Below are positions 44,296-52,788 of a DNA stretch of 64,000 nt, in pieces (position 1 is the first letter of the stretch; each line of letters starts with the position of its first letter). The DNA is from Melioribacter sp051488665. Its GTDB lineage: Bacteria; Bacteroidota; Ignavibacteria; Ignavibacteriales; Melioribacteraceae. A program made the translations under genes and the position numbers. The DNA lies in the NCBI RefSeq assembly GCF_051488665.1, contig NZ_JBPSEG010000006.1, positions 62,001-126,000 on the forward strand, read 5' to 3'. Under the pieces are notes generated by a model. The model was not told the DNA's origin, ran no database searches, and saw nothing but the letters and a program-made list of their open reading frames with translations.

Positions 44296-45495
44296 ATGGA
44301 GAAAAAAGAAAGAAAAGGCATCGTACTCTTTTCCGAGTACAAAAGGGGAGAGGCAATTAAAAAAGCGCTCGAAAAATCGCGCGAAGACATTCTATTCGAA
44401 CTCAGAGAATCGAAACTAAAAGGCAGGGGCGGAGCGGGATTCCCGACGGCTACCAAATGGAATATGGTGGCTGCGGCTAAATCGGATAAAAAATATATCA
44501 TCTGCAATGCCGACGAAGGCGAACCCGGCACTTTCAAAGACAGAGTCCTTTTGCTCGAATATCCCGAGTTAGTATTTGACGGGATGGTTATTGCAGGTTA
44601 TACGATCGGCGCTTCGGAAGGCATTGTTTATCTGCGCGGGGAGTACGAATATATGTTAAAGTCTTTAAACGATTATCTGGAGGCTATGAGAAAAGATAAT
44701 TTGCTCGGCAAAAATATTGCCGGCAAAAAAGGTTTCGATTTCGATATCACTATTCGTCTCGGATCGGGAGCCTATGTTTGCGGCGAAGAAACTGCGTTGA
44801 TAGAGTCGCTCGAAGGCAACCGGGGCGAAGCCAGAAACCGCCCGCCTTATCCGGTTAACACGGGTTACATGGGCAAACCGACGGTCGTAAATAACGTAGA
44901 AACTCTTGCATCCGTACCCCATATTGTTCTGAAAGGAGGAGAATGGTTTAAGAAATACGGAACAGACAAATCAACCGGTTCGAAACTCTTTTCGGTTTCG
45001 GGAGACTGCGAACGCCCCGGAGTTTACGAACTTCAATGGGGAACGACAATCAATGAATTGCTGGAAATTGTAGGAGCAAAGGATGCAAAAGCCGTTCAGG
45101 TAGGCGGAGCTTCGGGAATTTGCATACCAAAATCGCAATTCGACCGCAGCCTCGCATATGAAGACGCGGCAACGGGCGGGTCGATTATGATATTCGGCGA
45201 AGGGAGAAATATGCTGCATGTATTGAAAAACTTTATGGAATTCTTCGTCGAAGAATCGTGCGGTCAGTGCACGCCCTGTCGTATCGGCAATACGAAATTG
45301 TTGGAAGGTATCGAAATGATAGAAAAAGGCGAATATACTTTTAGCTATGTCAATAAATTAAAAGAATTAGGACAAACAATGAAAGTGGCTTCTAAATGCG
45401 GTCTCGGTCAATCGAGTCCTAACGCATTCATATCGATACTGGAAAATTTCAAAGAAGAAATCTTTAACGGAAACGGAGGTCGAAATGGAAAATAA
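44296..45495 (+). CDS. hydB: NuoF-like flavin subunit of [FeFe]-hydrogenase, set 2, core form
   Basis: A 399-residue NuoF core: GRGGAGFPTATKWNMV (FMN/NADH), CNADEGEPGTFKDR, GAYVCGEETALIESLEG, an SLBB segment and the [4Fe-4S] site ESCGQCTPCRIG. It lacks the N-terminal thioredoxin-like domain and the two C-terminal ferredoxin motifs present in set 1, so its electron path must differ. NAD(P) binding is expected; whether it bifurcates electrons cannot be read from the sequence. It overlaps hydA of set 2 by 11 nt. Confidence 0.93.
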   Translation: MEKKERKGIVLFSEYKRGEAIKKALEKSREDILFELRESKLKGRGGAGFPTATKWNMVAAAKSDKKYIICNADEGEPGTFKDRVLLLEYPELVFDGMVIAGYTIGASEGIVYLRGEYEYMLKSLNDYLEAMRKDNLLGKNIAGKKGFDFDITIRLGSGAYVCGEETALIESLEGNRGEARNRPPYPVNTGYMGKPTVVNNVETLASVPHIVLKGGEWFKKYGTDKSTGSKLFSVSGDCERPGVYELQWGTTINELLEIVGAKDAKAVQVGGASGICIPKSQFDRSLAYEDAATGGSIMIFGEGRNMLHVLKNFMEFFVEESCGQCTPCRIGNTKLLEGIEMIEKGEYTFSYVNKLKELGQTMKVASKCGLGQSSPNAFISILENFKEEIFNGNGGRNGK

Positions 45496-47401
45496 AGGAG
45501 ATTTAAGAGCGCCCGTCAGTCAGGTTCCTCACAACGTGCCGATTCCCGAAGACACTTCCGGCATAGGCGGCACGGTAACAGTTGAAATTAACGAAAAGAA
45601 AATTTCCGTTCCGTTAGGCACTACAATTCTCGATGCCTGCAAAAAAGTGGGAATATCGATTCCAACGCTCTGCCACCACGAAGATTTATGCATAGCGGGA
45701 GTTTGCCGTATATGCGTTGTTGAAGTTGAAGGCATGCGCACATTACAGGCTTCCTGTTCTTTTCCGATTACCACCCCCATAAAAATCAAAACATCTTCGC
45801 CAATGGTTCGCAAAGCGCGACGTCATATAATCGACTTGCTGCTGAGCGAGCACTACGGCGAGTGTTATTCGTGTTTTCGCAACGGCAATTGCGAATTGCA
45901 GAATTTAGCAAGGGAATACGGCGTCGATACTTATAACTTCGGACATATCGACAAGCCCCGTTACGAAATCGACAATTCTTCTTATTCGGTCGTGAGGGAC
46001 ATGAGCAAATGCATCCTTTGCAAAAGATGCGTTCGCACTTGTATCGATTTACAGGAAGTCGGCGTTTTGGAAGCAATCGATCGCGGCGATAAAACCCATA
46101 TCGGAACGTTCCTCGAAAAACCGCTTGCGGACGTAATTTGTATCAATTGCGGACAATGCATCAACCGATGTCCCACGGCGGCGTTGCGCGCTAACGATCC
46201 GTCGGATGCAATCTGGGAAGCCATCGACGATCCGACAAAACACGTAGTCATTCAGACGGCGCCTTCTCCGCGCGCCGCTATCGGCGAAGAGTTCGGACTC
46301 CCGGCAGGCACGTCGATGACAAGGGAATTGAACACGGCATTACGCCGTATCGGTTTCGATAAAGTATTCGATACCAACTTTACCGCCGACCTTACGATCA
46401 TCGAAGAAGGCACGGAACTGATTCTAAGACTTTATAATGCATTGGTTAAAAAAGAAAAAACAGCGCTTCCTCAATTTACCTCCTGCTCGCCAGGTTGGGT
46501 TAAATTCATCGAGCATTATTATCCGGAATATCTCGATAACCTGAGTTCGGCTAAGTCGCCGCAGCAGATGTTCGGAGCGTTGATTAAAACATTTTATGCG
46601 CAGCAGGCAGGAATCGACCCTGCAAACATAGTTTCGGTTGCCTTAATGCCGTGCTCTGCAAAGAAGTTCGAATGCAATCGACCGGAAATGAATTCAAGCG
46701 GATATAAAGACGTCGACTACGGTTTGACGACTCGTGAAATGGCTCGTATGATTAAAGAAGCCGGTATTAACTTGCCCGAAATGCCAAAGAGCGATTTCGA
46801 TTCGCCTTTCGGCGAAGCTTCTGGCGCAGGTCTTATTTTCGGCGCTACCGGCGGCGTAATGGAAGCGGCTTTAAGATCCGTTGTAGAATTCGTAACGGGA
46901 AACAAAACCGAAGATATTTTCGAAAGAGCCAACATTATTCCTCTGCGCGGATTTGAAGGCATTAAGTATATGGAAATTCCGATCGGCGACAAAGTGGGAG
47001 AAGTGCCCGCTTTGATAAAACATTTGATACCTGATTGGAACTGGCTTAAAGGCGCGACATTGAAAGTGGCGGTGGCTCACGGCACTGCAAATGCGAAGAA
47101 AATTATGGAAGACATTAAAGCCGGCGGTAAATTCTCCGAATGCCACTTTATCGAATTCATGGCATGCCCCGGAGGATGCCTCGGAGGCGGAGGTCAACCG
47201 ATTCCGACGACCCCTGAAATACGCAAGAAAAGAGCAGAAGCTATTTATGCCGAAGACGAATCCCTCGAGATCAGAAAGTCGCACGAGAATCCGAATGTTA
47301 TTAGGATTTACAAGGAATTTCTGACCGAAGGACCTTGCGGGCATTTATCGCATAAACTCCTCCATACTCATTATGTAAAACGGGGAAGATATATCGCATA
47401 A
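45485..47401 (+). CDS. hydA: [FeFe]-hydrogenase catalytic subunit, set 2, with a Ser in the first H-cluster motif
   Basis: A 638-residue group A type hydrogenase with an N-terminal [2Fe-2S] domain (CRICVVEVEG), a His-Cys3 region (GECYSCFRNGNCEL) and two [4Fe-4S] motifs (CILCKRCVRTC, CINCGQCINRC). The H-cluster motifs are TSCSPGW at 332-338, MPCSAKKFE and MACPGGCLGGGGQP. In the first motif Ser335 stands where set 1 has the cluster ligand Cys299; the proton-transfer Cys334 is kept. There is a 28-residue extra N-terminus and an insert before the third motif. The gene ends 9 nt before a strong terminator. Confidence 0.94.
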   Translation: MENKGDLRAPVSQVPHNVPIPEDTSGIGGTVTVEINEKKISVPLGTTILDACKKVGISIPTLCHHEDLCIAGVCRICVVEVEGMRTLQASCSFPITTPIKIKTSSPMVRKARRHIIDLLLSEHYGECYSCFRNGNCELQNLAREYGVDTYNFGHIDKPRYEIDNSSYSVVRDMSKCILCKRCVRTCIDLQEVGVLEAIDRGDKTHIGTFLEKPLADVICINCGQCINRCPTAALRANDPSDAIWEAIDDPTKHVVIQTAPSPRAAIGEEFGLPAGTSMTRELNTALRRIGFDKVFDTNFTADLTIIEEGTELILRLYNALVKKEKTALPQFTSCSPGWVKFIEHYYPEYLDNLSSAKSPQQMFGALIKTFYAQQAGIDPANIVSVALMPCSAKKFECNRPEMNSSGYKDVDYGLTTREMARMIKEAGINLPEMPKSDFDSPFGEASGAGLIFGATGGVMEAALRSVVEFVTGNKTEDIFERANIIPLRGFEGIKYMEIPIGDKVGEVPALIKHLIPDWNWLKGATLKVAVAHGTANAKKIMEDIKAGGKFSECHFIEFMACPGGCLGGGGQPIPTTPEIRKKRAEAIYAEDESLEIRKSHENPNVIRIYKEFLTEGPCGHLSHKLLHTHYVKRGRYIA

Positions 47402-47409
47402 TATAATAC

Positions 47410-47447
47410 GCCCGTCCTTTTGATAGGACGGGCTTTTTATTTCTTTT
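47410..47447 (+). terminator. Intrinsic terminator ending the hydrogenase operon
   Basis: A perfect 9-bp GC-rich stem (GCCCGTCCT 47410-47418 with AGGACGGGC 47425-47433), a 6-nt loop and a T-rich tail (TTTTTATTTCTTTT). It starts 9 nt after the hydA stop and is the strongest terminator in the window. Confidence 0.92.
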
Positions 47448-47508
47448 GATTTTCCGGATAATTCAATATTTTAATAACGACTTTGATGTCGCCAATATTT
47501 AATATAAA

Positions 47509-48966
47509 ATGAAAGCTCTTATACCGGAATGGGCTAAGAATTACGGCGAGTTCTGGAGAGCAATACGAATCCGTAATTTATGGTTTATCAGGCTCCGTTA
47601 TTTTGCCGTAGTTTCACTGCTGCTGTTTTTGACGGCGGGCGAATTTTTGCTGAATTTTCAATTCAGTAATCTCCAGAAAATTTCCATATCGATTATTACG
47701 TTTTCGATTCTTTCTTACAATTTTATCTTGTATAAACTCCGTAAATACACAACGTGCGACATTTCGCGTTTCAATAGTCTTCATCTTTCTTTGATACAAA
47801 TGATTCTTGACCTGACAGCATTGATGATACTTGTTTATTACACCGGTATTATCGAATCGCCGCTTTATATTTTTTTCATATTTCATATGATTATCGGCAG
47901 TCTTATACTTCCGGCTTATGTCGTGTATATAATTGCCTGCGTAGTTTGTTTCGTTTTGTCGGCTTTAACTTTAATGCAAAATTTTGGTATCGTAGAAACA
48001 CACCTAATCAGCGGATTATACGACGCCAGGATCCCTCATACAATGGCTTACGATATTCTGAGCTTAATAACTTTCGCCGCGATGATTTTTATTAGCGTTT
48101 ATCTTGCAAATAATATCGTGAGGCAGCTCTATAAAAGAGAGCAGCAATTGCGCGAAACTTTACAGCGCCTCGACGAAGCCGAGAAAGCAAAACAAAGGTA
48201 TACAATCGGCATAATTCACGAAGTCAAAACTCCCGTAACGGCAATCAAATCAATTATCGATCTTATATTGAACAACTTCCTCGGCGATATCAATCCGGAA
48301 ATAAGAGATAAACTTAAAAGAGCCCAAATAAGAACAGGCGAGACGTTACAACTGCTCAATAATATTTTGCGGTTATCCCGCTTAAAACTCCTCGACATCA
48401 GATCTGCGGAGGAAATCGATATATTGGAATTGATTTCCGGTTTAATCAACAAAATGGACGATACCATCAAAGCCAAATCGATTGAATTGCGAATAAAAGA
48501 TTTGAGAAAGGAAAAGAAAATAATTAAATCGGATATTACTCTTTTGGAGCTGGCGTTTTCCAACCTGATTGCAAATTCAATCAAATACGTAGATAAAGGC
48601 GGGGTTATCGAAATAGCGCTCCGTGAAAATGAGAATAAGCTATCGATCGAAATATGCGACAACGGCATTGGAATTCCGAAAGAAGACCTGCCGAATATAT
48701 TCAAACAGTTCTACAGAGCTTCGAACGTTAAAAGGAGCGAACACGAGGGCAGCGGATTGGGACTCGCACTGGTAAAGGAAATTATAGAACGCCTCGGAGG
48801 AACTATAACCGCCGAAAGCCCTTCAAGGCTGGCGGGAGCTACGCCGGGTACATGCTTCAAAGTATCGCTCGAATATAATTTCCGGCCGAAGTCTTACGAT
48901 ATCTTTCAGGTCAGTCCGGACAATTACTTAAATGATAAAAGTAATCCGGGGGAATATCTCGAATGA
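47509..48966 (+). CDS. Membrane histidine kinase without an adjacent regulator
   Basis: A 485-residue sensor kinase. About six transmembrane segments occupy residues 27-205, with almost no periplasmic loops, so it may sense membrane state or an intracellular or lipid-soluble cue. The kinase part has HisKA (IIHEVKTPVTAIKSI), N-box LIANSIKY, CDNGIGIP and GSGLGLAL. No receiver gene lies next to it; the stand-alone receivers of the hydrogenase cassette, on the other side of the terminator, are possible partners. Its end overlaps ispE on the other strand by 56 nt. Confidence 0.9.
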   Translation: MKALIPEWAKNYGEFWRAIRIRNLWFIRLRYFAVVSLLLFLTAGEFLLNFQFSNLQKISISIITFSILSYNFILYKLRKYTTCDISRFNSLHLSLIQMILDLTALMILVYYTGIIESPLYIFFIFHMIIGSLILPAYVVYIIACVVCFVLSALTLMQNFGIVETHLISGLYDARIPHTMAYDILSLITFAAMIFISVYLANNIVRQLYKREQQLRETLQRLDEAEKAKQRYTIGIIHEVKTPVTAIKSIIDLILNNFLGDINPEIRDKLKRAQIRTGETLQLLNNILRLSRLKLLDIRSAEEIDILELISGLINKMDDTIKAKSIELRIKDLRKEKKIIKSDITLLELAFSNLIANSIKYVDKGGVIEIALRENENKLSIEICDNGIGIPKEDLPNIFKQFYRASNVKRSEHEGSGLGLALVKEIIERLGGTITAESPSRLAGATPGTCFKVSLEYNFRPKSYDIFQVSPDNYLNDKSNPGEYLE

Positions 48967-49747
48967 TTTTTTGAGCGTCGTTTTGACTTTTTAATATACC
49001 GTAAACAGTAGAACCGCTACCGGACATTTGAGCAAACAGAGCGCCGTGTTTATAAAATTTTTCCTTTAATTCTTTTATTTCCGGATAAAGCGCGAATACG
49101 TAATCTTCAAAATCGTTGACAAGACTTTTCATAGCGTCATAGTCCGGTTTACCCTTGATAATTACATTGCCGTAGTCGAGTTCCTTGTTGACAGGCGCAA
49201 TATTTTCGAAAGCTTCTTTTGTCGAAATATGAATACCGGGATTGATTATTAAAATCGGATTATCGATTTCGAAATCAATATGATTCAGCGCTTCGCCTCT
49301 CGAATAGCCGATTGCAGGTTTGGCTTTAATGAAAAACGGAACATCCGAACCCAATCTAAGCGCAAGTTCAATCAGCTCGTTATAACTGAGGTTTAGCGAA
49401 AACATTTCATTCAGAGAAATTAAAACAGCCGCTGCGTCCGAGCTGCCGCCGCCGAGTCCGGCTCCCATCGGTATTTTTTTCTTTAATACAATCTTGGCTC
49501 CGATCTTTTTTTTCGAGTAATCGCCTATCAATTCGACGGCTCTTACTATTAAATTATCTTCGTTATTTATTTCTTCCTTATCGGTATAAAATTCGAATTC
49601 CTCCTGACGTTCGATAGTAATTTTATCATAGAGATCATTAACTGGATAAAAAAGAGTATGCAAATTGTGATAGCCGTCATTTCTTTTAGAAAGAATTCTC
49701 AGACCGATATTTATTTTTGCAGGGGCTTTAATTTCGATATACTTCAT
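48911..49747 (-). CDS. ispE: 4-diphosphocytidyl-2-C-methyl-D-erythritol kinase
   Basis: ATP-dependent kinase of the MEP isoprenoid pathway. At 278 residues it has the GHMP-kinase signature PMGAGLGGGSSDAA near 90-103, the N-terminal KAPAKINIGLRI substrate motif, and the C-terminal MSGSGSTVYGI loop. It overlaps the end of the methyltransferase gene by 20 nt. Its 3' end overlaps the membrane kinase gene convergently. Confidence 0.96.
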   Translation of the reverse strand: MKYIEIKAPAKINIGLRILSKRNDGYHNLHTLFYPVNDLYDKITIERQEEFEFYTDKEEINNEDNLIVRAVELIGDYSKKKIGAKIVLKKKIPMGAGLGGGSSDAAAVLISLNEMFSLNLSYNELIELALRLGSDVPFFIKAKPAIGYSRGEALNHIDFEIDNPILIINPGIHISTKEAFENIAPVNKELDYGNVIIKGKPDYDAMKSLVNDFEDYVFALYPEIKELKEKFYKHGALFAQMSGSGSTVYGILKSQNDAQKIIRDIPPDYFYHLSNCPD

Positions 49748-50612
49748 CTATGTATTCCTTGATTGCTTTAGTGTGGGCGGGAGTCGAACCGCAACAGGAG
49801 CCTGCGTATAACGGTTTCTTCTCGAGCAGAGGTTTGATTAAATCTATATAATGGTCGGGATTAATACCGCAGGATATCGATTCGTCCGTATAATCGCCGC
49901 TGCCGCAGTTCAAATAAAATCCCCACTCGTTAACCAGCGATTCCGGTTTTACTTTATTTAGAAAATTTTTTGGTTTAATACAGTTGAAACCGACTGCAAT
50001 CGGATCGAAAGAAGCAACAAGTTCGACGGCATCGGACAGGCTCTCGCCGCTTAGCAAATTCATTTTCCCGTCAAAGAACAGGTTTATTACATACGGCAGT
50101 TTTTGACTGTTACAGAAACCGCAAATAATTTCAATTTCGTCGAGATGGCTTTGAGTTTCGTTCCAGATAATATCTGCGCCGCTTTCCCATAACAGTTCGA
50201 TATGTTTTTTATGATTGTATTCCAGTTCGGATTTCGACAAAGTACGTTCCTTTTGGTAGCAATCTTCGGCGGGAGCGTTTGATCCGGCAATTACGATTTT
50301 TCTTTCTTCTCGCGCTTCGATAGCCAGGTTTACGCTCTTCTTAACAAATTCTTCGATGGAAAGCGATTTCCCCGACATCTTCACTGCGGCGGGATTAGTC
50401 CTGAATGTATTTGTCGTAATTATATCCGCTCCGGCGTCGATATATTCCCTGTGTATTTTTTTTACTATGCCGGGATTTCTCAGATTTGCGATTGAAGACC
50501 ATAAATATTTATCGTTTGCAGCTCCGTATTGCTGCAGCAAGCTTCCCATTGCGCCGTCGAGAATTAAAATTACTTTTTCATCGCGTATGTCGAGCAGGTC
50601 GAGCCGTTTCAT
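49728..50612 (-). CDS. Homocysteine S-methyltransferase family protein
   Basis: A 294-residue zinc-dependent methyltransferase domain. The barrel begins ILDGAMGSLLQQYGA; the zinc ligands are Cys in GFNCIKP and the pair in GSCCGSTPAHTKAI near the C-terminus. It is the size of MmuM/BHMT-type single-domain enzymes that move a methyl group from S-methylmethionine or betaine to homocysteine; it lacks the B12 domains of MetH. The donor is not evident. It overlaps the GT9 gene by 4 nt upstream and ispE by 20 nt downstream. Confidence 0.88.
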   Translation of the reverse strand: MKRLDLLDIRDEKVILILDGAMGSLLQQYGAANDKYLWSSIANLRNPGIVKKIHREYIDAGADIITTNTFRTNPAAVKMSGKSLSIEEFVKKSVNLAIEAREERKIVIAGSNAPAEDCYQKERTLSKSELEYNHKKHIELLWESGADIIWNETQSHLDEIEIICGFCNSQKLPYVINLFFDGKMNLLSGESLSDAVELVASFDPIAVGFNCIKPKNFLNKVKPESLVNEWGFYLNCGSGDYTDESISCGINPDHYIDLIKPLLEKKPLYAGSCCGSTPAHTKAIKEYIDEVYRN

Positions 50613-51730
50613 TTTTTCCCGTCGAAGTAAGCGATTGTTTCTTTTACAATTCTTTCCAGGTCAATCATTTGAATGCATTCGAGATTATAGGGACATTCTT
50701 TTTTCCAGCAAGGAGCGCAAAAAAGTCCTTCCGGATAAAGTTTTACGCCTCTGTCATAGAGATCGATTTCCGTCCAGCAGCTCAATCCGAACCAGGCTAT
50801 AACATATTTTTTGAGCGCTATTGCCAGATGCATTCCGAATGAATCGCCGGTGATTATAACTTGCGGAATGCTTTCGTAACACGCTCCCCGACGCAAGCCT
50901 TCGGTAGTAGGAGTATTGATAACCTTTCCTTTGAAATACTCCGCGATTGTATTATTTCGTTCCGTATCTTCAGGTCCGCCAAGAAGCATAATCTTAAATC
51001 TGCCGAACGACAAAAATTTTTCAATCAATAAAATATGCTGTTCGATTGTCATTTTTTTATTCGGAAAGAGGAGGGAACAACCCGTATTAAAACCGATAAC
51101 TTCGTCGTCCGGTTTTATGCCGATTTCGTTTTTATAATTTTCTATGAATTTCAATTCATCTTCGCTAAAATTGAAAACATATTCGTCGCGTTGATAATCG
51201 AGGTCGAATGTTTCAGCCAGATATTCCTGTCCTGTTCTTTGATTGATTTTGAACTTGAGATTATCGTCCAGACCGAGCATATAATTATATTCAGCGCCTT
51301 TGTTTAACGGAATGATTTGACCGCTGCCGTTTATACCGAATCCGAGCTTTTCCTTCGCATTGAGCCGCATTGCAAGAGCTCCCGAGCGCATCGACTTATC
51401 CACATTCATTATTATATCGAATTCCATTTCGCTGAGTATTAAAATGCTTTCGAAGTCGAACGGAAATACGCGGTCGATATATGGATTGTTGTCGAGTATT
51501 TTCACGGCGTTTTTCAATGTAATCCAGTAAATAGTCGAAACGGGATACTTCCTTTTAATTGCCGGCAACTGCGCCGTGGTCATTAAAACATCGCCCATGG
51601 CGTCGAGATTAATTATCAAAATTTTTTTCCCGAACTTCCGTTCTTCCTTGCAACCTTTCTCAAGGCAATTGTGATACGGGAAACACGGCTTATATCCGGT
51701 AAAGTTTTTGCAATCAGGTATTTTTTTCAT
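50609..51730 (-). CDS. GT9 glycosyltransferase with N- and C-terminal Cys clusters
   Basis: A 373-residue heptosyltransferase-like (GT9) enzyme. The domain starts ILIINLDAMGDVLMTTAQLP and has the nucleotide-sugar site region GFNTGCSLLFPNKKM and TGDSFGMHLAIALKK. A Cys cluster precedes it (CKNFTGYKPC then CLEKGC) and another closes it (CAPCWKKECPYNLEC). ATG 51730 is chosen because GAGAGA lies upstream; TTG 51745 would add five residues. It probably adds heptose or a related sugar to a surface glycan. It overlaps its upstream neighbour by 17 nt. Confidence 0.87.
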   Translation of the reverse strand: MKKIPDCKNFTGYKPCFPYHNCLEKGCKEERKFGKKILIINLDAMGDVLMTTAQLPAIKRKYPVSTIYWITLKNAVKILDNNPYIDRVFPFDFESILILSEMEFDIIMNVDKSMRSGALAMRLNAKEKLGFGINGSGQIIPLNKGAEYNYMLGLDDNLKFKINQRTGQEYLAETFDLDYQRDEYVFNFSEDELKFIENYKNEIGIKPDDEVIGFNTGCSLLFPNKKMTIEQHILLIEKFLSFGRFKIMLLGGPEDTERNNTIAEYFKGKVINTPTTEGLRRGACYESIPQVIITGDSFGMHLAIALKKYVIAWFGLSCWTEIDLYDRGVKLYPEGLFCAPCWKKECPYNLECIQMIDLERIVKETIAYFDGKK

Positions 51731-52787
51731 AATAAATTCTCTCAAAAAAAGGTTTTAATTTGTTTAGGACAGTTTCGTATTCAACCGAACTTAAATCAGA
51801 ATTTTCCGTAATCACGACTTCATATTCGGACTTGTAAGGATACCAAATAATATCTTCCGTTTTGTATTTAACATAAAGTCCGAAGAGGGGAATTTCAAAC
51901 GCCGAAGCAATGTGCACAATCGACGTATCGGGCGTTATCAAAAAATCGAGCTTGCCTATCATCGCTGCGAAGACGTCGAATTTGTCGTCCTGAAAAATAA
52001 TGATTTTACCGTTAGATATTTCCTCAGCTTTTGTCAAATCTTTTTTGTCGGTCAGCAGAACTATATTGACATCGTAATTATTACTCATAAAATCGATTAG
52101 TTTTTGGTAACGTTCAACACCCCAAAATCTTGCTTCGCTTCCGGCTGAAATGTTAATTCCGACCAGAAATTTATCTTTGAGTCCCCGCTCGTTTATAAAA
52201 TTGTCTACAAGCTTATCGGAATAATCATCCGGTTTGTAGATAATATTAACTTCGTCTTTTTTGTAATTGATTCCGAGAGCTTTTGCAAACGCAAGGTTGC
52301 GATCGACTATATGATGAATTCTCGAATCGGGTCTGGATATCCGCGCATTGAAAAGTTTATTATTCTTTTTATCAAATCCCATTTTGCATTTTGCCGACGA
52401 AAAAGCTACCATCATACTGACTGTAAAAGATACGTCGTCGTGAAGGTCAATCAGTATGTCGGGATTGAGAGCCGAAATCTTCCGGATAATTCCAGTCAAA
52501 TTATTTTGCTTTTTATCGTAGACTATCAGGTTGTCTACAAACCCTTTTTGACGGAATATAAAATGATTCGATTTTGAGCATACAACCGAGACATTGCAAT
52601 TAAAATGTTTTTTAAGAAGCCCGATAATAGGCGTTGATGTAAGCGCGTCGCCGATTCTGTTCAATCTGATAATTACAATTTTCGACTTCTCGTTCAATTC
52701 GGGTATGGGAACAGAATTTTCTTTGCGTTTGAGAAGCAAAAAAATATTGAGAAGGAATTTCCTCAAGAAAATTTCGATCTTCTTCAA
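51714..52787 (-). CDS. GT9 glycosyltransferase (heptosyltransferase-like)
   Basis: A 357-residue GT9 protein. The GT-B N-domain starts IVIIRLNRIGDALTSTPIIGLL, DILIDLHDDVSFT follows, and the C-domain has GINISAGSEARFWGVERY and TPDTSIVHIASAF, the sugar-nucleotide contact. It lacks the Cys clusters of the neighbour at 50609. It starts 1 nt after the third GT9 gene stops. LPS core assembly is the likely setting but the acceptor is unknown. Confidence 0.88.
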   Translation of the reverse strand: MKKIEIFLRKFLLNIFLLLKRKENSVPIPELNEKSKIVIIRLNRIGDALTSTPIIGLLKKHFNCNVSVVCSKSNHFIFRQKGFVDNLIVYDKKQNNLTGIIRKISALNPDILIDLHDDVSFTVSMMVAFSSAKCKMGFDKKNNKLFNARISRPDSRIHHIVDRNLAFAKALGINYKKDEVNIIYKPDDYSDKLVDNFINERGLKDKFLVGINISAGSEARFWGVERYQKLIDFMSNNYDVNIVLLTDKKDLTKAEEISNGKIIIFQDDKFDVFAAMIGKLDFLITPDTSIVHIASAFEIPLFGLYVKYKTEDIIWYPYKSEYEVVITENSDLSSVEYETVLNKLKPFFERIYYEKNT

Positions 52788-52788
52788 A

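Noticed and set aside
35336..47401. Recent tandem duplication of the hydrogenase genes
   Set aside because: The two sets differ in domain content of NuoF, in the first H-cluster motif and in length and sequence throughout. They are diverged paralogues or separate acquisitions.
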